Positions 17,717 through 26,360 of a stretch of DNA of 64,000 nt are shown here, piece by piece. This DNA is from Streptomyces sp. WAC 04229 (GTDB lineage Bacteria; Actinomycetota; Actinomycetes; Streptomycetales; Streptomycetaceae), in assembly GCF_003947455.1 (NCBI RefSeq), contig NZ_QHJH01000010.1:1-64000 (forward strand), read 5' to 3'. The notes below the pieces were generated by a model. That model was not told the DNA's origin. It saw only the letters and a list, made by a program, of their open reading frames with translations, and made no database searches. How positions within the stretch are numbered: position 1 is the stretch's first letter; every line of letters starts with the position of its first letter. The translations under genes and the position numbers were made by a program.

Positions 17717-17736
17717 CGCCCCCCCGGGGGGTGCGG
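17703..17736 (+). terminator. Hairpin terminator
   Basis: CCGCACC at 17703-17709 pairs with GGTGCGG at 17730-17736, with a nested CCCCCCC/GGGGGG element between. The stem straddles the stop of the preceding gene. Confidence 0.55.
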
Positions 17737-17768
17737 TCCGGAGTTGCGTGCCGACTGCGGCCCCGTCC

Positions 17769-18803
17769 CTATCCGGTCGTCGGTAGCAGGGCCGAGGAGT
17801 CCGGTTCCAGCCCGGTGTCGAAGCCTCCGACGACGGCGAAGCGTTCCAGGTCGACGATGGCCACGCTGTTGGTGCCCAGTTGGGACACGTACGCCAGTGG
17901 CCTGTGGGGGTGGAAGGAGACGGCTGCCGGGATGCCGTCGAGTTTCAGTGAGCGGATCGGACGGAGGGCCGTGCTGTAGAGGGTGACGGTGTTGGCGGCG
18001 ATGTCCGTCGCAAGCAGCCGGTCGTCGTCGACGGTGTAGACGCGCAGCGGGTCGCCGCCCACCTTCCGGCTCCGCTGGACCTTCATGCTCCGCGCGTCGA
18101 CGGCGACCAGGGCGGAACTCCTGCGTGCGCCGACGAACAGGGTCTTCTCGTCGCGGCTGAGGCAGCTGCTCTCGGGCAGCTGACCGGGAGTCACCACGAG
18201 TGGCGGGGCGGAGGCGTCGTGGGGACGCACGAGGCTTACCGTGTGGGACAAGAGGCCGGTGACATAGGCGCGTTCGCCGTCCCTGCTGAGAGTGAACAGA
18301 TGGGTCTTCACGCCGTGCGCCGGGACGGCCCGTGTGGGCGCCTGGTCGGTGGCCGGTGTGTCGAAGCCGAGCAGGACCGCCTTCTCCTCGCTCAGCGCGT
18401 AGAGCCGGTCGCGGTCGTCGATGCCAATGCCGTGGACGCGGTTGAAGGGCCGGGTGTCGATCGTCCGGGCGAGCGTCCGCTCGGCGAGGTCGATGACGAA
18501 GACCGCGGCACCGCCCTCGCCGGCCGTCGCGGACATGCGCACTCCGTAGTGCCCGACGTAGGCGGACCGCCGGTGGGAGTCGACGACCATCTCGTGCGGG
18601 TAGTCGGGCAGTGCCACCCTCCGCAGCAGCCGGCCCGACGTCGTCTCGTAGAAGCCGACCGCGTGCCCGCTCTTCTCCACGACCGCCAGCACGTCGCTCC
18701 CGGCGGGCCCGGCCGAGCCGGAAGCCGACGTCGGCACACCGGACGCAAGTGCCCCGGCTCCCGCTGCCATGATCACCGCGCGACGTGTCGCCACAGCCCT
18801 CAC
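17769..18803 (-). CDS. Secreted YncE-like beta-propeller protein
   Basis: A protein of about 344 residues. The preferred start is GTG 18803, which gives an export signal beginning MRAVATRRAVIMAAGAGALASG; the RR suggests possible Tat export. A longer frame to 18896 lacks such a signal at its start. The mature part has repeating beta-propeller blades of the YncE/SMP-30-like type: RLLRRVALPDYPHEMVVD, THLFTLSRDGERAYVTG, KTLFVGARRSSALVAVDA, RPLAYVSQLGTNSVAIVD. Such proteins are extracellular scaffolds; no catalytic residues or ligand can be assigned. Confidence 0.75.
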   Translation of the reverse strand: MRAVATRRAVIMAAGAGALASGVPTSASGSAGPAGSDVLAVVEKSGHAVGFYETTSGRLLRRVALPDYPHEMVVDSHRRSAYVGHYGVRMSATAGEGGAAVFVIDLAERTLARTIDTRPFNRVHGIGIDDRDRLYALSEEKAVLLGFDTPATDQAPTRAVPAHGVKTHLFTLSRDGERAYVTGLLSHTVSLVRPHDASAPPLVVTPGQLPESSCLSRDEKTLFVGARRSSALVAVDARSMKVQRSRKVGGDPLRVYTVDDDRLLATDIAANTVTLYSTALRPIRSLKLDGIPAAVSFHPHRPLAYVSQLGTNSVAIVDLERFAVVGGFDTGLEPDSSALLPTTG

Positions 18804-19317
18804 CCCGTTCTCTCGGAGGTCGTCGTCCGTCCCGCGAGGCACCACGGGCCCGTCGGGTCCGCGAACGAGCCTGCTGTGCACGGCGGTTGAGGTCAACCGG
18901 CTTGCGCGGCGTGTCTCCGATCAGCCGCTGGACGCCGACGCCGCCGCAGCGGACGGGCCCCACTTGCCGGAGCTCAGCTCGAAGGTCTCACCGGCCAACT
19001 CGACCCGCCCACCGGACTTCCACGCCTGGGCGGACCATCGCGCGACGGGCGTGCCGTCCAACAAGAGACACGGCCGGTCCAGGCCGCCGCCGGGAGGGTC
19101 TGCGGGCTGGGCGGCGTCACCCGGGCGACGGCGGAGCCGGCCGTGCTGTCGGCCTGGGCCCCCGCGCCGGCCGCCTGGACCGACGAGGAGGCCGCCGAGA
19201 TCGCGGTGGCCCTGGGTGCCGCGGTGTTCGGGGCCGCACGCACGCACCGAGCGCGGACACCCCCGGGGAAAGCTCGTGGTGCGCGTACGAGCCTCCCCCG
19301 CCGCCACCGCCCGCGCG
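18804..19317. other. Gap with possible gene remnants
   Basis: About 510 bases. On the minus strand around 18940-19080 a frame reads PVARWSAQAWKSGG then RVELAGETFEL. This recalls a small beta-barrel (LURP/tubby-like) protein but has no convincing start. On the plus strand near 19140-19240 a GC3-biased frame (WTDEEAAEIAVALGAAVFG) is equally isolated. No intact gene is supported. Confidence 0.35.
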
Positions 19318-19857
19318 TCAGGCGGAGACGTTCGCGGTCAGGTGGTCGCCGGGGATGCCGGACTTCTCGGGCCGGTAGAAGTCCCGGATGCCGTCCGCCC
19401 AGGTGGCCACCCGGATACGGTCGTCCCCGTCCGGCCCGAAGGCGTCGAACAGGGCCTCGATGTTGGGCCGCCGGAAGCCGATGGCCAGCATCAGCGCGAC
19501 GAACTCGGGCCGCGCGACGAAGCCGTCACCCTCCGGGTTCCCCATCGCCGCGAGGGCCTCCGCGAACTCGTCGACGGCCGCGCCGAAGCGCTGGGGGTTG
19601 AGGACCACGGAGTCGAACTCCTCGGGGCTGATCCGCCCGTCGCCGTTGGCGTCCAGCTCGGTCAGGAGTGTGTCCCCGTAGCGGCGGAAGGATGCGGCGA
19701 GCCGGTCCTTCACGGCGTCGCCGGCCGCCGGCACGGCCGCCACGACGCGGCCGCTCATCAGCTCGAAGTCGGCCGGCTCCAGGTAGCCGTTCCCATCGGC
19801 GTCGAAGAGGGTGAAGACCAGCTGGACACGGTCCGTCGCCTCGCTGGTGGGCGTCAT
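19318..19857 (-). CDS. EF-hand calcium-binding protein (calerythrin-like)
   Basis: A 179-residue soluble protein with four EF-hand positions. Canonical calcium loops are DADGNGYLEPADF (residues ~19-31) and DANGDGRISPEEF (~69-81). Two weaker loops are NPEGDGFVARPEF and GPDGDDRIRVATW. The layout matches the calerythrin-type EF-hand proteins of actinomycetes, thought to buffer calcium. GAGGTG lies upstream of the ATG. A second, diverged EF-hand protein is at 38462-39013. A 228-base gap separates it from the acyl-CoA dehydrogenase gene on the same strand; that gap holds nothing recognisable. Confidence 0.88.
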   Translation of the reverse strand: MTPTSEATDRVQLVFTLFDADGNGYLEPADFELMSGRVVAAVPAAGDAVKDRLAASFRRYGDTLLTELDANGDGRISPEEFDSVVLNPQRFGAAVDEFAEALAAMGNPEGDGFVARPEFVALMLAIGFRRPNIEALFDAFGPDGDDRIRVATWADGIRDFYRPEKSGIPGDHLTANVSA

Positions 19858-20085
19858 GGTGCACCTCGAACTTTCCGGGTGGAGTACTGCCGTCGGTGCG
19901 CGCCGGCTCCGCGGCCGGCGGCTCGTCCACTATCGGGCCGACCGGACGCTCGCGATGGCGAAGGCTGTCCCGTGCACACGAACGGGCGTATCCCTCCCGC
20001 CGATGCGTCGGACGCCGCCGCACGGGGAAGCGCGGCGTACCTGCCGACGCAGCGCCGCTGTGCCCGCCCGAGGTGCCGCCGCGGA

Positions 20086-21279
20086 TCAGACGAAGGCGCT
20101 CTCCCCGGTGATCGCCTTGCCGACGATCAGGGTGTTCATCTCCCGGGTGCCCTCGAATGAGTAGATGGCCTCGGCGTCCGCGAAGAACCGGGCGACGTCG
20201 TAGTCCAGGACGATGCCGTTGCCTCCGAATATCTCCCGCGCCCAGGCCACCACCTCCCGCATGCGGGCGGTCACGTGGGCCTTGGCCAGGGAGGAGTGCT
20301 CGTCGCGGAAGGTGCCCGCGTCCTGCAGGCGGGCGAGCTGGAGCAGCAGTCCCCAGCTGGACGTGATGTTGGCCAGGCTCTTCACCAGGAGGTCCTGGAC
20401 GAGCTGGAAGCCCGCCAGGGGCCTGCCGAACTGCTCCCGCTCGGTGGCGTAGCGCAGGGCCAGTTCGTAGGCGCCGATCATGACGCCGAGGGCCTGCCAG
20501 GCGACGCCGCTGCGGGTGGCGCGCAGAATCTCCGCGACGTCGCGGAAGGACGACACGTTCTGGAGGCGGTCGGCCTCGGGAACCCGTACGCCGGTGAGGG
20601 TGACGTCCGCGTTCTCCACGATGCGCAGCGATGTCTTGTGCTCGATCCGCGTGGCCTCGAATCCCGGTGTCCCCTGCCCGACCACGAAGCCCTTGACCTG
20701 GTCGTCGTCGACGTCGCGGGCCCACACCACGACGTGGTCGGCGAAGGTGGCGTTGCCGATCCAGCGCTTCTGGCCGTCGAGCACCCAGGTGTCGCCGTCG
20801 CGCCGGGCGGTGGTGTGCATGCCGGCTGCGATGTCGGATCCGTCGAGCGGTTCGGTCAGCGCGAACGCCCCGACCGTCTCCATGGTCGCCATGCCGGGGA
20901 GCCACCGGTCGCGCTGGTCCCGGTCGCCGCCGGACTGGATGGCGTACATGGCCAGTCCGTTGTGGACGCCGAAGAAGGTGGCCACGGAGGCGTCGACGCG
21001 GCTCATCTCCATGGCCATCATCCCGGTCAGCAAGTGGGACGCGACGGGGCCGGGTTCGCCGTATCCCTCGTAGGGCAGGCCGACCAGTCCACTCTCACGG
21101 AAGCGGTCGATCAGCTCTCGGGGGAACGTCCCCTCGGCCCAGTGCTCGGCGACGAGGGGCTGGACCTCCTCCAACATGAACGCCCGTGTCCTCGCCAGGA
21201 CCTTGCGTTCCTCCTCCGACAGGGCGCCCTCGAAGTCGTAGAAGTCGGCCGGGTTCTGCTGCGTCGTGAGTGAACTCAT
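20086..21279 (-). CDS. Acyl-CoA dehydrogenase (glutaryl-CoA dehydrogenase-like)
   Basis: A 397-residue FAD-dependent acyl-CoA dehydrogenase. Family signatures are present: AFALTEPLDGSDIA (FAD and substrate contact), DGQKRWIGNATFADHVVVWA, REQFGRPLAGFQLVQDLLV, the FGGNGIVLDY loop, and the catalytic-base region YSFEGTREMNTLIVG, where the Glu of EGT is the glutaryl-CoA/short-chain type base position. Overall it resembles the glutaryl-CoA dehydrogenase subgroup. It lies 58 bases after the methyltransferase gene on the same strand and may be the last gene of the furan-type operon, or independent. The substrate is unknown. Confidence 0.88.
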   Translation of the reverse strand: MSSLTTQQNPADFYDFEGALSEEERKVLARTRAFMLEEVQPLVAEHWAEGTFPRELIDRFRESGLVGLPYEGYGEPGPVASHLLTGMMAMEMSRVDASVATFFGVHNGLAMYAIQSGGDRDQRDRWLPGMATMETVGAFALTEPLDGSDIAAGMHTTARRDGDTWVLDGQKRWIGNATFADHVVVWARDVDDDQVKGFVVGQGTPGFEATRIEHKTSLRIVENADVTLTGVRVPEADRLQNVSSFRDVAEILRATRSGVAWQALGVMIGAYELALRYATEREQFGRPLAGFQLVQDLLVKSLANITSSWGLLLQLARLQDAGTFRDEHSSLAKAHVTARMREVVAWAREIFGGNGIVLDYDVARFFADAEAIYSFEGTREMNTLIVGKAITGESAFV

Positions 21280-21337
21280 GGGGCCCTTCTTCCACGCTCG
21301 CGCCGCGGCAAGCCCCCGCCGACCGTGTGTGGCCGTC

Positions 21338-22246
21338 CTACCGGGGGTGTTTCACCGCGAACACCCACCGGTTGCCCGCCAGCGCGTCGTTCTCCTCGGG
21401 CATCGGGCCGCGTCCGTGTCTGCGGGTGAAGTCGAAGGGCGTGCCGACGGATGTCGCCCAGCCCCTGCCCGTCAGGTCGCCCGCGGAGTCGGGGCGCGGT
21501 TCCCGGCTGAACAACGCGAGCAGATCGATGCCGATCTGCCGGCGCGTCGCGGTGTAGAGGGGGCTGTCGCGGTAGGCCGTGAGGTCCTCTTCCAGCTTGA
21601 CCTCGTAGGCCAGGGCGCTGCCTGCCGCGCTCAGGCGGTCCACCGTGTCGACGAGGTAGGTCTCGGCCGCGCGGGGCAGGTAGAACAGCAGTCCCTCGGC
21701 AAGCCAGACGGTGGGGGCCGCGGTGTCGAAGCCGGCGTCGGTCAGCGCGCCGGCCCAGTCGTCGCGCAGGTCGACCGGGAGGGGCACGCGGGTCGTGAGC
21801 GGTGCCGCGGACACGCCCGCGAGCACCTCGTGCTTGAAGTCGAGGACGCCGCCGCGGTCGATCTCGAACACCACGCAGCCGGGCGGCCAGTCGAGGCGGA
21901 AGGCCCGCGAGTCCAGTCCCGCGCCCAGCAGGACGACTTGGCGGACCCCGCCGGCCCGCACCGCGTCTAGGACGAAGTCGTCGAGGACGCGGGTCCGCAG
22001 GCCGAAGTACCGTGCGAACCGCCCCCACAGCGGGTTCGCGTCTCCGTCCGGGGCCTGTTCGGGGCGGACCGGCCAGGCGGCGGACGCCGGAGCGGCGAGC
22101 ACGAAGTGCTCCGCGTAGGAGTCCTGGGCCAGGCTGTCGGGCCGGTGGGTCTCGAGCGCCCGGGCCGCGGCGACCAGGAGGGCGGTCAGCCCGACCCCTC
22201 CTTCCACGCCCTCCACGCCGGTGTCCTGCGCTGCCGTATGGGTCAT
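21338..22246 (-). CDS. TIGR00027/PPM1-type SAM-dependent methyltransferase
   Basis: A 302-residue class I methyltransferase of the actinobacterial TIGR00027 family, related to leucine carboxyl methyltransferase (PPM1/LCMT). Motifs are YAEHFV near the N-terminus, the SAM loop VVLLGAGLDSRAFRLDW, acidic motif VVFEIDRGGVLDFK, and AEGLLFYLP typical of the family. Its ATG overlaps the stop of the alcohol dehydrogenase (ATGA), so it belongs to the same operon. PPM1-related enzymes methylate carboxylates, so O-methylation of a pathway acid is a sensible inference. Confidence 0.88.
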   Translation of the reverse strand: MTHTAAQDTGVEGVEGGVGLTALLVAAARALETHRPDSLAQDSYAEHFVLAAPASAAWPVRPEQAPDGDANPLWGRFARYFGLRTRVLDDFVLDAVRAGGVRQVVLLGAGLDSRAFRLDWPPGCVVFEIDRGGVLDFKHEVLAGVSAAPLTTRVPLPVDLRDDWAGALTDAGFDTAAPTVWLAEGLLFYLPRAAETYLVDTVDRLSAAGSALAYEVKLEEDLTAYRDSPLYTATRRQIGIDLLALFSREPRPDSAGDLTGRGWATSVGTPFDFTRRHGRGPMPEENDALAGNRWVFAVKHPR

Positions 22247-23355
22247 GCGTCATGTCCCCCGATCGGTTCCGGGATGAGTACGGGTTTGACGACGCGGCCC
22301 GCGTCGCAGTCCTGTTCGGCTTCGTTGATGTCGGCGAGCGGGTAGGTGCGGATCAGCTGGTCGAAGGGGAACCGCCCGGCCTGCCACAGGGCGGTCAGCC
22401 GGGGGATCAGCAGTGCGGGCACGGCGTCGCCCTCGCAGATGTGGGAGATGCGGCGGCCCCGGTCGAGTGTTCCTGGTTCGAGGGGCAGGGTGGTGTGGAG
22501 CCGCGCCACCAGGCCGAGGCGGCCGGTCGGGCGCAGGGCGTGGAGCGCGCAGTTGATCAGTTCGGCCGAGGCGGTGGTGTCCAGGGCGTAGTGGGCTCCG
22601 CCGCCCGTCAGCCGTCGGACGCGGTCGCTCAGGCCGGTCGACGCTGCGGGCAGGGGGACGGCGTGGAATCGCTCGGCGAGGGCCAGCCGTTGCGGGTGCC
22701 GGTCGACGGCGAAGGCCACCGCGCCGGCCGCGGTGGCCGCCATCACGGCCGCGAGGCCGACCGCGCCCGCGCCGAGGACCACGAGGGTGTCGCCGGGGCC
22801 GGCGGCGAAGGAGTCGAGGACGGCGCCCGCGCCGGTGAGGAACCCGCAGCCGAGCGGTCCGAGCAGGTGGAGCGGCAGCGCCGGGTCGACCCGGACGGCA
22901 TTGCGGGCCGGGACCGCCGCGTACTCGGCGAAGGAGGACTGGCCGAACCAGCGGGGGGCCAGTACGGCGCCCGCGGTGTCGGTGAACCGGCCGGCGTTCT
23001 CGGGGCGCCCGCCGTGGAGGTTCAGGGTGGCGAACGAGTCGCAGTAGGCGGGGGCGGCACCGACGCAGTTCCGGCAGTGCCCGCAGGAGTCGAAACTCAG
23101 CACGACGTGGTCGCCGGGGTGCAGGCCGGTGACCGCGTCGCCCGTCTCCACCACGACGCCCGAGCCCTCGTGACCGAGTACGGCCGGCAGGGGTGAGCGG
23201 CCGGCGGAGTGCCGTACCGCGAGGTCGGTCCGGCACAGGCCGCAGCCCGCGATCCGGACCAGGACCTCGTCCGCGGCCGGGGCCTCGTCCAGCGTCACCT
23301 CCTCGACGGCGAACGGCTTCTCGTACGAGCGCAGTACGGCCGCGCGGAACCTCAC
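22243..23355 (-). CDS. Zinc-dependent NAD(P) alcohol dehydrogenase (aryl-alcohol type)
   Basis: A 370-residue MDR-family alcohol dehydrogenase starting at GTG, one base after the aldehyde dehydrogenase stop. Catalytic zinc ligands are visible (GCGLCRTD and GHEGSG). The structural zinc lobe has four cysteines (CGHCRNC then AYC). The cofactor fold contains VLGAGAVGLAAVMAATAAGA. Closest resemblance is to aryl- or benzyl-alcohol dehydrogenases. In this operon it could interconvert a hydroxymethyl-furan and its aldehyde. Confidence 0.9.
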   Translation of the reverse strand: MRFRAAVLRSYEKPFAVEEVTLDEAPAADEVLVRIAGCGLCRTDLAVRHSAGRSPLPAVLGHEGSGVVVETGDAVTGLHPGDHVVLSFDSCGHCRNCVGAAPAYCDSFATLNLHGGRPENAGRFTDTAGAVLAPRWFGQSSFAEYAAVPARNAVRVDPALPLHLLGPLGCGFLTGAGAVLDSFAAGPGDTLVVLGAGAVGLAAVMAATAAGAVAFAVDRHPQRLALAERFHAVPLPAASTGLSDRVRRLTGGGAHYALDTTASAELINCALHALRPTGRLGLVARLHTTLPLEPGTLDRGRRISHICEGDAVPALLIPRLTALWQAGRFPFDQLIRTYPLADINEAEQDCDAGRVVKPVLIPEPIGGHDA

Positions 23356-23356
23356 G

Positions 23357-24760
23357 TCAGGCCTCCCGCGGGCGGTGCACGACGAACGGCCTGAGGTTCC
23401 CGTAGAGGCCCCACGGTCCGCCGGCGACGCCGACGCCGCTGTCCTTGATGCCGGCGAAGGGCTGGGCGAGGGACAGCTCGGCGTGGTGGTTGACCCACGC
23501 CGTCCCGCACTCCAGCCGGTCGGCCACGGCCTCGGCCCGGTCGGCGTCGGTCGCCCACACCGAGCCGCCGAGTCCGAAGCGGGTGCCGTTGGCGGCCTCG
23601 ACGGCCTCGTCGACGCTGTCGTACGGCAGGACCGGCAGGACCGGGCCGAACTGCTCCTCGGTCACCACCGGGCTGTCGGCCGCTACGCCGGTCAGGATCG
23701 TGGGGGCGAAGAAGTAACCCGGCCCGTCCAGCCGGTGGCCGCCGGCGGCGGCTCGGGCGCCGTCCGCGAGGGCGCGGGCCGTGCAGTGCTCGACGCGGGT
23801 CAGCTGCGCCGCGTTGTTCAGGGGGCCGAGTCGTGAGGCCGGGTCCAGTCCGGGTCCGACGACGACGGTTTTCGCCCGGTGGGCGAGGGCCTCCACGACC
23901 AGGGAGTGGAGGCGTGCCGGGACGTAGACGCGCTTGACCGCCATGCAGACCTGTCCGCAGTTGCGGAACGCCGCCCAGAAGAGGCGGTCCGCGATCTTCT
24001 CCACGTCGACGTCGTCCAGGAGTACGGCGGCGTCGTTGCCGCCGAGTTCGAGGGTGACGCGGGCCAGTGAGGCCGCCGCCTGTCGGGCGACCGCCCGTCC
24101 GGTGGGGGCCGAGCCGGTGAAGGTCACGTGGCGGATCCCCGGGTGCGAAGCAAGACGGGCTCCCAGGGGCTCGCGGCCGGTGACGACGGTCAGGACGTCC
24201 TCGGGCAGGGCGGCGGAGACGACGGACGCCAACAGGCGGGTCGCGAGGGGTGTGTACGGGGAGGGCTTGAGCACCACCGTGTTGCCCGCGGCGAGCGCCG
24301 GTGCGAACTTCGCCGAGGCGAGCTGCAGGGGGAAGTTCCACGGGACGATCGCGGCGACCGGGCCGATCGGCCGCCAGCGCAGCTCGCTGCGGACCGGCCG
24401 GCCGTCCGTGATCGGCAGGGTCGGGATGTCGGGGTCGGCGAAGTGGCGGAGCCGGGCGGCCGTGCGAGCCACCTCCGCGTGCGACTCGGTCAGGGGTTTG
24501 CCCTGTTCGCGGGTGAGCAGGGTGGCGAGGCCGGGACCGGCCGCCTCGACGGCGTCCGCGGCCGCGAGCAGCGCGGCCGTACGGGCGGCGGGGTCGGCCC
24601 GCCAGCCGTGCCAGGCCGTGTGCGCGCGGTCGATCGCGGGGTCCAGGTCGTCCGGCTGCCGGTCGGGGGCCTCGTCGAAGGGCTCGCCCGTCGCCGGATC
24701 GACGACGGGGAAGTACCCGTTGCGGGTCTCGGGGTGGCGCCCTCGGGTCTCTGTCGCCAT
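23357..24760 (-). CDS. Aldehyde dehydrogenase
   Basis: A 467-residue NAD(P)-dependent aldehyde dehydrogenase. The start at 24760 (MATETRG) fits family length; upstream sequence in this frame belongs to the mfnB region. The enzyme has PVAAIVPWNFPLQLASAKF, the NAD loop FTGSAPTGRAV, catalytic Glu in LELGGND and the nucleophile Cys in FRNCGQVCMA. It sits between mfnB (eight bases upstream) and the alcohol dehydrogenase (one base downstream). In context it would oxidise a furan aldehyde to the carboxylate. Confidence 0.92.
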   Translation of the reverse strand: MATETRGRHPETRNGYFPVVDPATGEPFDEAPDRQPDDLDPAIDRAHTAWHGWRADPAARTAALLAAADAVEAAGPGLATLLTREQGKPLTESHAEVARTAARLRHFADPDIPTLPITDGRPVRSELRWRPIGPVAAIVPWNFPLQLASAKFAPALAAGNTVVLKPSPYTPLATRLLASVVSAALPEDVLTVVTGREPLGARLASHPGIRHVTFTGSAPTGRAVARQAAASLARVTLELGGNDAAVLLDDVDVEKIADRLFWAAFRNCGQVCMAVKRVYVPARLHSLVVEALAHRAKTVVVGPGLDPASRLGPLNNAAQLTRVEHCTARALADGARAAAGGHRLDGPGYFFAPTILTGVAADSPVVTEEQFGPVLPVLPYDSVDEAVEAANGTRFGLGGSVWATDADRAEAVADRLECGTAWVNHHAELSLAQPFAGIKDSGVGVAGGPWGLYGNLRPFVVHRPREA

Positions 24761-24768
24761 GGTGGCGG

Positions 24769-25524
24769 TCAGCTCGCGGCGGGGACGGTGACCGTGTGCT
24801 CCGGGGCGTGCCGGTCCATCTCCGCCCGGAAGGCGGCCACCAGGTGCGGCCGGACGCGGCCCGCGTTGCGGTCGCCGCCCTCGCAGACCGCCCCGCGTAC
24901 GCCCACGATGTCCGTGCCGATACGGGCCAGGTCGGCCAGGTCGCCGGTCTTGACGCTGCCCGCCAGCGCGGCCAGGAGGCCGGCGTCGTGGGCGCGCCGG
25001 ACGAACTCCCCGCAGACGTCGGGCGGGAGGTGGTCGAACAGCCGCGTCCCGTCCTTGACCGCCGTGTCGAGCATGGCGGCGTCGGAGCCGGAGCGGCGGG
25101 CGATGTCGGGCAGGGCGAGCGGGTTGACGCAACCGATCCGATGGGCGTCGGCGTAGCCCGAAGCGACGACGAAGGCATCCGGCCGGTGGTCCTTCACCGC
25201 GCGGACGACGCCCCGCATGACGTCGACGGCCTGCTCGGGCGTGGAGCATCCGTAGAGGCCGACCTTGATGTACGTGGCGCCGGAGACGACCGCCCCGAGC
25301 GCGGCCTGGGCGACCGTGCCGGGCTTGTAGGGGACGTCGCCGACGGTGGCGGAGAGCGGCTTGTCCGCCGGTATCGCCGCTCGGATCTCCCGGATGACCC
25401 ACGGGAAGTTGGCGCCGAGCGAGCCCTCGTCGGGCTTCTTGACGTCGACGATGTCGAGGTGTTCGGCCGCCTCGGCGCAGTCGAGGGCTTCCTCGACGCC
25501 GTCCGGAGAGATGAGAAGCAGCAA
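24769..25524 (-). CDS. mfnB: MfnB-type (5-formylfuran-3-yl)methyl phosphate synthase
   Basis: A 251-residue TIM-barrel enzyme of the MfnB/DUF556 family, which condenses two triose phosphates (glyceraldehyde-3-phosphate) into (5-formylfuran-3-yl)methyl phosphate, the furan precursor of methanofuran in methanogens. The Schiff-base lysine region is intact (K29 in [14 protein letters not shown]), and the second lysine K157 (LDTAVKDG) sits where the archaeal enzyme has K155. YIKVGLYG and [12 protein letters not shown] are other barrel strands. The gene uses a TTG start with AAGGA seven bases upstream. It leads a four- or five-gene operon with oxidoreductases and a methyltransferase. No methanofuran genes are visible, so a different furan product is inferred. 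Confidence 0.88.
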   Translation of the reverse strand: MLLLISPDGVEEALDCAEAAEHLDIVDVKKPDEGSLGANFPWVIREIRAAIPADKPLSATVGDVPYKPGTVAQAALGAVVSGATYIKVGLYGCSTPEQAVDVMRGVVRAVKDHRPDAFVVASGYADAHRIGCVNPLALPDIARRSGSDAAMLDTAVKDGTRLFDHLPPDVCGEFVRRAHDAGLLAALAGSVKTGDLADLARIGTDIVGVRGAVCEGGDRNAGRVRPHLVAAFRAEMDRHAPEHTVTVPAAS

Positions 25525-26360
25525 GGTGGTGTCCTTCCCTGCATGTCCCGCCTGGTGAGGGGCGGGTGCGCGGATGCTCGTGGTGCACGTGCGGTCCGCA
25601 CATCATTTCCGCGGGTGACACAGGCTCGGCAGGGCGCGCAGGGGGACGAATGGGGCAATGCCGCGGCGCCCCCGCGCCCGGCGCAGTGCGCCGTCCGCGC
25701 CTGGCCGGCCGCGCACGGGAGCACGGCCGGCCGGGAGGGCACAGGGGCCGCCTCTCCCCTCAGTACGGTGAGAGGGGCGTCAGCTCCAGCCGGTCGTGGA
25801 TCAGCGTGTGCGGCGGTCGGCTTCGCGCTGGTGTGCCCGGTGACGCCGAGGGCGACCCGCCCGGCCTCCAGCACCCGGCGCCGGGCCCGCCCGGCTCCCA
25901 GGCCGCGCCGATTCCGCCGATCCCGGCACCGATCACGACGACGTCGGTTTCCAGGTGGGCGTCGAGAGGGGGACACGGCGCGCCACCGGGGGCCGCCTGC
26001 AGCCGGTACGAGCCGTTGACCTGCGCGTTCCCCGTCCTGTCGGCCGGGTGCCCCGGTGCGGCGGCTGCACTGACGGGCTTGCGGCGCTCGTGTCGCCGGC
26101 CGGACGCCGGCTGGTGATCGCGGGGCGACGGGGCGGCCACGCGGGTACTCGGGTCGGGTGTGGGGGTGTGAGGCGCGTTCGGCGGGGCTACTCGCCGTCC
26201 AGGGGTTGAGCAGACAGCCCCGAGTTCCTCGGGGCCCTCGGGTCCCGGGGAACCCAGGATCCCTTGCCGTGTCCGCTCCGATGGTGCATGGGCGCCTCCT
26301 GTGCTGCGATGGGCCCAGTACGTGACGCGGGGGCGGCTGCCGAGCGGGAGGGAGCTGGCC
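25525..26360. other. Large gap with promoter regions and gene debris
   Basis: About 835 bases between mfnB and the PP2C phosphatase gene, transcribed divergently. It contains the decayed FAD oxidoreductase fragment listed separately and no intact gene. Promoters for both flanking transcripts are expected here. Confidence 0.4.
25770..26050 (-). pseudogene. Decayed FAD-dependent oxidoreductase (DAO type), N-terminal part
   Basis: On the minus strand one frame reads LETDVVVIGAGIGGIGAAWE, the dinucleotide-binding start of glycine/D-amino-acid-oxidase-type enzymes. Continuity then jumps frame to RRVLEAGRVALGVTGHTSAK and jumps back to HTLIHDRLE, exactly as the family sequence would continue. Two frameshifts within ~80 codons and the loss of everything downstream show a dead, truncated gene. 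Confidence 0.7.
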
